A stretch of DNA of 14,153 nt, taken from assembly GCA_028565635.1 (NCBI GenBank), contig JAOXYB010034007.1:1-14153 (forward strand), read 5' to 3'. Shown piece after piece: positions 9,867 through 14,153 of the stretch (within the stretch, counting starts at the first letter, position 1; every line of letters begins with the position of its first letter). Source of the DNA: Phoronis ovalis (taxonomy: Eukaryota; Phoronida; Phoronidae). A program made the position numbers and the translations under genes. The notes beneath the pieces were generated by a model, which saw only the letters and a program-made list of their open reading frames with translations, did not search any database and was not told the origin of the DNA.

Positions 9867-10107
9867 TCATTCATGCCATGGGGTGGCCATCCGATCAATG
9901 GTGAATGTGACCTTCGGCGGTCTTCAAATTCCTATTTTTAGGACAAGCGAATGTTACGTTTTATTACCTAAAATGTGTAACAGAGAAATAGTGTTCAAAA
10001 GTGTGTGCATTGAATTGTGTTGTATCGGAAAAAATTGTCCACTAGTGTGTCCCTTGGGGAGGGAAATTACTTCAGAATCCTGTTCATCTGTTGTACTGAT
10101 ATCTTAA
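9817..10107 (+). CDS. Possible small cysteine-rich ORF, unknown
   Basis: An ATG-started frame of 96 codons overlaps the fragment above in a different frame, so at most one is likely real. The peptide carries about a dozen cysteines. The densest stretch is near residues 66-90, with a CC pair and single cysteines spaced three to four residues apart. There is no signal peptide at the start (first residues MHMSSWVSG), no membrane segment, and no poly(A) signal close behind the TAA. Small secreted cysteine-rich proteins normally begin with a hydrophobic leader, which is absent. TGT/TGC richness of the plus strand may explain the cysteines. A chance frame is the more likely reading. Confidence 0.18.
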   Translation: MHMSSWVSGCGISRTSNHSCHGVAIRSMVNVTFGGLQIPIFRTSECYVLLPKMCNREIVFKSVCIELCCIGKNCPLVCPLGREITSESCSSVVLIS

Positions 10108-10122
10108 GAAGCTTATTATAAC

Positions 10123-10226
10123 TCAAAAATTAGGTTAATTCAGTTAACTACGTTTCTTAATTGACTCAAGTGACTTGACAAGAACCCGAACACAAATCCC
10201 ATATGCGTTCCATTTTAAATTGGGGT
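10123..10226 (+). repeat. Dispersed direct repeat, copy A
   Basis: The 18 bases tcaaaaattaggttaatt are identical to 10783-10800. Similarity continues for about 100 bases with small gaps: a tacgttt word, an aattga…ttgaca block, and then aatccc followed by gcg/gca and a gggt. The two copies are 660 bases apart and in the same orientation. Confidence 0.7.
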
Positions 10227-10782
10227 GATAGATATCTTTTGAATAAAATATGTACATGCAGTAATATTAAAATATTAATTTTATCACAGATTTAAATAAA
10301 TTTTATTTTAATAAATACTTAAGAAATAGAAAAACTCAAATGTGGATAAATTATCAAGAATGATTCTTCGTTTACTGATTACATGCGTATATGTATTACC
10401 TCTGTATAACATTTATATTGCGCTGTGTCTGAAAGTAAAGAAGCAACGTTTGCATGAAGTACAATGACTTATTGGGCATACAGAAGAAACCACATCGAAA
10501 AGGTATGGTAAAGAAAAGAAGCACATAGCTTAAACTAATAGGATAAAATTAATACACTCGAGATAAATGATAAAATAAGTCATTGTTGCGATGATTGCCA
10601 GCGAGAGGATATGCAAATTATTATCGTCAATTTTATAATAAAACGTTGCATTGATCGTCCTCTGCTGATATACGATACATTGCACTCCGTGACTGTATTG
10701 CTTCTAGTGGTTGAGTGTACAACTTCAGGCACTTTTCGTGACATCAAATTTATGAAAGCCGTATGAAGTTAAAGAGCTAATT
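10227..10782. other. Non-coding stretch between repeat copies A and B
   Basis: No coding signal and no clear repeat copy. It starts AT-rich (10260-10320) and becomes more balanced after 10400. It may be diverged repeat sequence or an insertion separating the two copies. Confidence 0.45.
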
Positions 10783-10879
10783 TCAAAAATTAGGTTAATT
10801 AAGTAAAAGTACGTTTATTGAATTGATTTGACAAAAACAGGACAATGCAATCCCTTGTGCACTCTTTTGGAAACTGGGT
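10783..10879 (+). repeat. Dispersed direct repeat, copy B
   Basis: This is the partner of copy A, with the same first 18 bases and then an eroded match. The sequence just after it (ggattatctcccaaatgtca at about 10888-10907, then a gattcg word) resembles the sequence after copy C (ggat…caaatgtcaagcc…attcg at about 11049-11081), which ties B to C and D. Confidence 0.7.
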
Positions 10880-10978
10880 CAGGCAATGGATTATCTCCCA
10901 AATGTCATACCACGATTCGTGTATACTATTAAAACTGATAGATTAGCACTAAAATATTCCTCATATTCTATAGCTAAT

Positions 10979-11046
10979 TTATTTTGGACCAAATTCAATT
11001 TTTCTTAATTAGCTGTTGTTAAAAACTCGGACAGTTGAAGATAAAT
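10979..11046 (+). repeat. Degenerate repeat, copy C
   Basis: The stretch from ttattttggac to gaagataaat matches 11106-11175 over its length with small gaps: ttattttgga, then aaattca, then ttcttaatt, then gaagataaat at the end. The middle (ttcttaatt, then aaaaac and ggacag) also resembles the core of copies A and B. Confidence 0.6.
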
Positions 11047-11105
11047 AATGGATATGGATCAAATGTCAAGCCGCTATTCGCAATTAGTTATATATTTATC
11101 TGTTC

Positions 11106-11175
11106 TTATTTTGGACTAAATTCAGTATTTCTTTCTTAATTGCTTTCACAAAAAATTGTATAGTGGAAGATAAAT
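11106..11175 (+). repeat. Degenerate repeat, copy D
   Basis: It begins 127 bases after copy C, in the same orientation, and is flanked by the same words at both ends (ttattttggac and gaagataaat). Together with B and C it forms an irregular tandem series. Confidence 0.6.
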
Positions 11176-12172
11176 TGTCAGCACGAATTATGTCTTACAT
11201 GTAAAACAGATTTTGCGCTATTAAACATATGGATGTGCAAGAGAATGTTCTTTAGGAACTAATTAATTTCACAATGCTATATATCCACGTCAGTTTTCTT
11301 TTGATATTTTTTTTACGTAATTGATAATATGATATAAATAGGTTAGGAGCGTGTCACTTTTATTACATATAATTTTACCGCGATGATTAAAGATTGAAAG
11401 AAAATAATGTGCAAATGCTAGTTTAATTTCACCCTCTCCGGAGTCATTTGACATAATGCCACCAGTGTTTATTAGATGTGTGATTTGAAATTTCACCCAG
11501 TGTACTTTCTAGCATGATCTTATAAATAAAAAGTAATGTTTCAATTGCCTATATGAATGTTTCAAGTAAAATTTCGGACACGTGCAACAGAAATACTAAT
11601 TGAAATACTAATTTTCGCTTTAAAAAAATCGTATAACACTTGCTCATCTATGTCATTTTTTCGTATCTACATTTATGAATTGGGTTATGTATATAAAACA
11701 ATACCTCTGTTGCGTGGACAATTATCAATTGAAGAGACCAATGCAGGTCGTGAAACATAACATATTGATCATTATACATTATAAGATAATTGAAAAGCAA
11801 ATATGTATTTGTTTTATTCTTATTTTGATAAAAGTAGGCAATTTAACAGCAACCTGTTAAGACTTTTATTTCACACTCTTGTATTCTAAAAAATACACTA
11901 ATTAACCTTAGTATAAGGGAGTTACGATCAATAGATAGAAACGTAGCTAATTATTAAAATATGCTAAGTGGCACGAAACCGATAAATGATAACTATTAAC
12001 TGATGAAGCATAATACGGCTGTATTTATTACTAACAGAGCGTAAAGCTGGAATATAGTAACCCATTTATGTTTATATTAAAGTTTTTGTTGTGATGCATG
12101 TTAGAGAGTTAGAAAGTCCAAGTAAATAAATAAACGGATTAAATTATTCCGCTAATTGCTTTGTGTAACCAG
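11176..12172. other. AT-rich stretch, possibly intron before the exon at 12173
   Basis: No supported gene. Open frames on both strands (11290-11496 minus, 11557-11760 plus) have chance-like composition. The right end carries an intron-like 3' end: a ctaat word at about 12152, then a T-rich run and ccag ending at 12172. Confidence 0.5.
11590..11613 (+). repeat. 12-bp perfect tandem duplication
   Basis: The unit gaaatactaatt is present twice without mismatch. It is a short local duplication with no evident role. Confidence 0.85.
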
Positions 12173-12315
12173 GTGTGGACATTCCCCTTCCGTAGCAGGT
12201 ACAGTTGGGTCTTCCATACAGATCATCGACTGGCCCTGGAGATACTGAACTTGACCGCCTTTTGTGTCAGTGGTGTCCCAGAGTACTGTCTCACATTAAG
12301 AGAGCCCACTGAAAA
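12173..12315 (+). CDS. Candidate internal coding exon, unknown protein
   Basis: This is the strongest coding signal in the window. A frame of 47 codons plus two bases lies between an AG acceptor (tgtaaccag, ending 12172) and a good donor (gtatgt at 12316-12321). It starts in phase 0 and ends two bases into a codon. It is clearly richer in GC than its flanks, and more than half of its codons end in G or C (27 of 47 counted). The other strand has no frame open throughout. The peptide begins VWTFPFRSRYSWVF, continues through HTDHRLALEILNLTAF and ends in CLTLREPTE, with a possible N-glycosylation site (NLT) and two cysteines. I recognise no family. No partner exon could be identified on either side. 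A relic of a transposon-coded protein is the main alternative. Confidence 0.55.
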
Positions 12316-13265
12316 GTATGTTTTCCCACCATTTTCACCTGTTTAAAATTGTTAAAGTATACACATAAAGAGTTGAGTTTTGGCGGCGTTAGTTTTTGAA
12401 AGACAACCCGGTCCCCTTTTGTGCGGTGGTTTAACTTAGCTTCATTTTTAAAAATAAAATTATGGGTTGTCGAATTTTGAGTCAACTTAGAGTTTGGTAG
12501 TTAAATAAAAAAGTGATGATTGATACTAGAGAAAGAACCGGAGGGCGGGGTTCTAAAATCTGTTGGTGGATCATTACATACACATTTGCTTGGTTGAAGA
12601 CATATTTCACATTAACTTAGCATAGGCACGGAACTCAATGTTTAAGAAATTGCCGGAAGCAAGTCGAGTCATCGTGTTCTAATCTAAGCACACAACTTAT
12701 GAAGATTCAATTAATAGGCAAATCATTTCAAATGTTATGAGGAATGTAAGCTATCACATGAGTAACAGGTCCGGAACATAAAAAAATAAGAACACGTTTT
12801 GCCTGAGGCTTCTCTGACACTTGTCTAAAATCAGGAAATTTCCAGTTTGTTTTAACATAATAAACTATTTATATGCACTGTAATTAATGCAGTATATGTC
12901 TCCCTTTCGATTAAGCTGATCGTTTATAAACCGGTATAAAGGTTTAAAAATTGCCTGCAACAGGTCCTTCTCCGGCTGCAGGTCAATAAATGTCTTTTTA
13001 AATAATATAGCTTTTGTTCATAATAACTCGAGGCATTACACAATTGGTTTGCAAAATAATCAATAGCGAAAGAAAACAACTAAAACATTAATTTACATAC
13101 ATGACGTTACGTAGGCGGGACTCAGTACCGGTTATAATAAACTGCATGTATTGACGGCATCAACATTTATAAATTAAGGTATATTGAAACAAAGAAATAA
13201 TTCGTAATATATTCATAGACATCCTTTTTGAAAATCTTACTAAATTGAAATTGAACCATGAGTTG
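12316..13265. other. Non-coding stretch, possibly intron after the exon
   Basis: It starts with a good donor (gtatgt). GC-richer patches occur near 12380-12430 and 12530-12570, but all frames there are interrupted. A cctgca/tgcagg pair lies at 12954-12959 and 12977-12982. No following exon could be chosen with confidence. Confidence 0.45.
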
Positions 13266-13559
13266 TTATACTTTAGTACATCTGGCTAAGTAATGAGTAC
13301 GCTCAGCTGATTCTGGAACTTTGCCACTGTTGAGTGCTGCCCCCCTATGACGTACTTTGTTTTGGAACTCTTCATATTCGGAGGTGCGCAAATGCTTTCC
13401 ATCAAATATTTGGGACAAAGAATCGTGGAACAAGCTTATTTTGATTCGTTTTCGTGCTTTTTGATAACGATATATGATTATATAAGTAAGTATAGACAGT
13501 CTACGTAAACTTAAGAATAGATTATGCTCGTAATTTAAACTCGTTTCTCTTTGATCCAT
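13266..13559 (-). CDS. Weak minus-strand coding candidate, unknown
   Basis: A 97-codon frame ends at a TAA at 13266-13268. The C-terminal two thirds (from about 13470 downward) have a mixed, protein-like composition, with segments such as FDGKHLRTSEYEEF and VPESAERTHYLA, and the DNA there is more balanced than its flanks. The N-terminal third (rich in L, I, Y) looks like chance sequence, so if real the exon may start inside. No convincing minus-strand acceptor or poly(A) signal was found, and the family is not recognised. It may be a decayed transposon-coded segment or chance. Confidence 0.22.
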   Translation of the reverse strand: MDQRETSLNYEHNLFLSLRRLSILTYIIIYRYQKARKRIKISLFHDSLSQIFDGKHLRTSEYEEFQNKVRHRGAALNSGKVPESAERTHYLARCTKV

Positions 13560-13915
13560 TAAAAAGCAAGGTTCTTATTGAAGAAATTTCCCCGGAAATT
13601 TCAGTACTTATACTTATAGTTATATAAACTTTCTTTGGCACCACACAATTTGTGAATCATTTGTGGTGTCATCTTAGTGCATGTTGCGTTGGTATAATTT
13701 TTTTTGTTGGCTTGAATTCTTGCGAGTACTTCGAGTTTGAATTTTATTAAATATGACAGACACTTGCTAATATTAGAAACGGTTGACTTGGCCAAATCAG
13801 AAAAAGATAGCACACATTGGTGTCTATTACTATTAGGCCTACAAGCAAATGTTTGTTTACAATATAGATAAACAATGGTATACTATAGTGACCATATTGG
13901 TTAGTACATATTCCA
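13560..13915. other. Short non-coding stretch
   Basis: A hairpin with 9-bp perfect arms (gaaatttcc at 13583-13591, ggaaatttc at 13594-13602) separates two minus-strand open frames. The 70-codon minus frame at 13601-13813 has chance-like composition, although it contains no long low-complexity run. Nothing else is evident. Confidence 0.4.
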
Positions 13916-14153
13916 ACATGCACCTAGTCCTGCAAGCATGACCCTACTACAGACAGCCTACGGCTTGTCCACAGGAGTCATGACCACCTCCTACCTCAAA
14001 TGAGCCAAAGTTAGACTAGCCTTCACTCATGCCAGACCTACCAAGTCTCCCGGTTAAACCGGGAGTCTCCCGGTTGTGGACCACGTCTCCCGACCTCCCG
14101 GTTGTAAGTCCAAATCTCCCGGTTTTTAGGGCAACCAATTTTTTTTATTGTCG
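13916..14153. mobile_element. Probable edge of a dispersed element, cut by window end
   Basis: Composition changes abruptly near 13916 from AT-rich to balanced or GC-rich and stays so to about 14130. All frames here are interrupted, so it is not an ordinary exon. The word catgacc occurs at 13937-13943 and 13979-13985, and the right part contains the ctcccggtt array. An abrupt change with internal short repeats suits a transposon or SINE-like end, but no family is recognised and no terminal repeat or target duplication can be tested because the window stops. Confidence 0.35.
14047..14124 (+). repeat. Array of ctcccggtt words
   Basis: The 9-base word ctcccggtt occurs four times on the plus strand (14047-14055, 14067-14075, 14095-14103, 14116-14124) and once inverted (aaccgggag, 14057-14065), plus a partial ctcccga at 14087. 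The first copy and the inverted copy form a perfect 19-nt palindrome with a single central base. The first three starts (14047, 14067, 14087) are exactly 20 bases apart. Confidence 0.92.

Noticed and set aside
13583-13602. Hairpin gaaatttcc-cc-ggaaatttc, NF-kappaB-like in part
   Set aside because: A 9-bp inverted repeat with a short loop is expected roughly once in a window of this size and AT content; no nearby promoter.
1-14153. Search for tRNA, CRISPR array, bacterial operon, phage or plasmid functions
   Set aside because: No GGTTCRANNCC-type box B in a cloverleaf context, no regularly spaced identical short repeats with unique spacers, and no long ORFs on either strand.

Overview
The window looks like non-coding DNA from an AT-rich invertebrate animal genome. 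Fourteen kilobases contain no bacterial- or phage-style gene, no operon, no Shine-Dalgarno-led ORF series, no recognisable tRNA box B and no CRISPR array. The only coding-like pieces are short, richer in GC than their surroundings, and bounded by intron-type AG and GT signals. A marine invertebrate such as a mollusc would fit by general appearance, but no diagnostic sequence fixes the phylum.

Layout from left to right. Positions 1-3753 are AT-rich intergenic or intronic DNA with minor local repeats. A perfect 38-bp tandem duplication lies at 3754-3833. A candidate last exon on the plus strand (4043-4197) follows a pyrimidine-rich AG acceptor and has an AATAAA about 125 bases after its stop. 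Positions 4330-6592 are again featureless. From 6837 to about 7870 there is an eroded tandem array with a period near 180 bp; each unit opens with the core TGACCT-N4-TTACCT, which on the other strand is a DR4-type nuclear-receptor arrangement. A foldback of 119 bp with 9-bp perfect ends lies at 8692-8810. A GC-richer island at 9756-10107 carries two overlapping open frames, neither convincing. A second family of eroded repeats covers 10123-11175. The best coding candidate is a plus-strand internal exon at 12173-12315 with matching acceptor (ccag) and donor (gtatgt). A weak minus-strand reading frame lies at 13266-13559. The last 240 bases are GC-rich and end in repeated ctcccggtt words, which looks like the edge of a dispersed element cut by the window boundary.

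No complete gene can be assembled. The two better exon candidates (4043-4197 and 12173-12315) are both on the plus strand but over 8 kb apart. The first ends with a stop codon and a poly(A) signal, so if both are real they belong to different genes: the 3' end of one and an internal exon of the next. I recognise neither protein family. Most of what can be said is about repeats.
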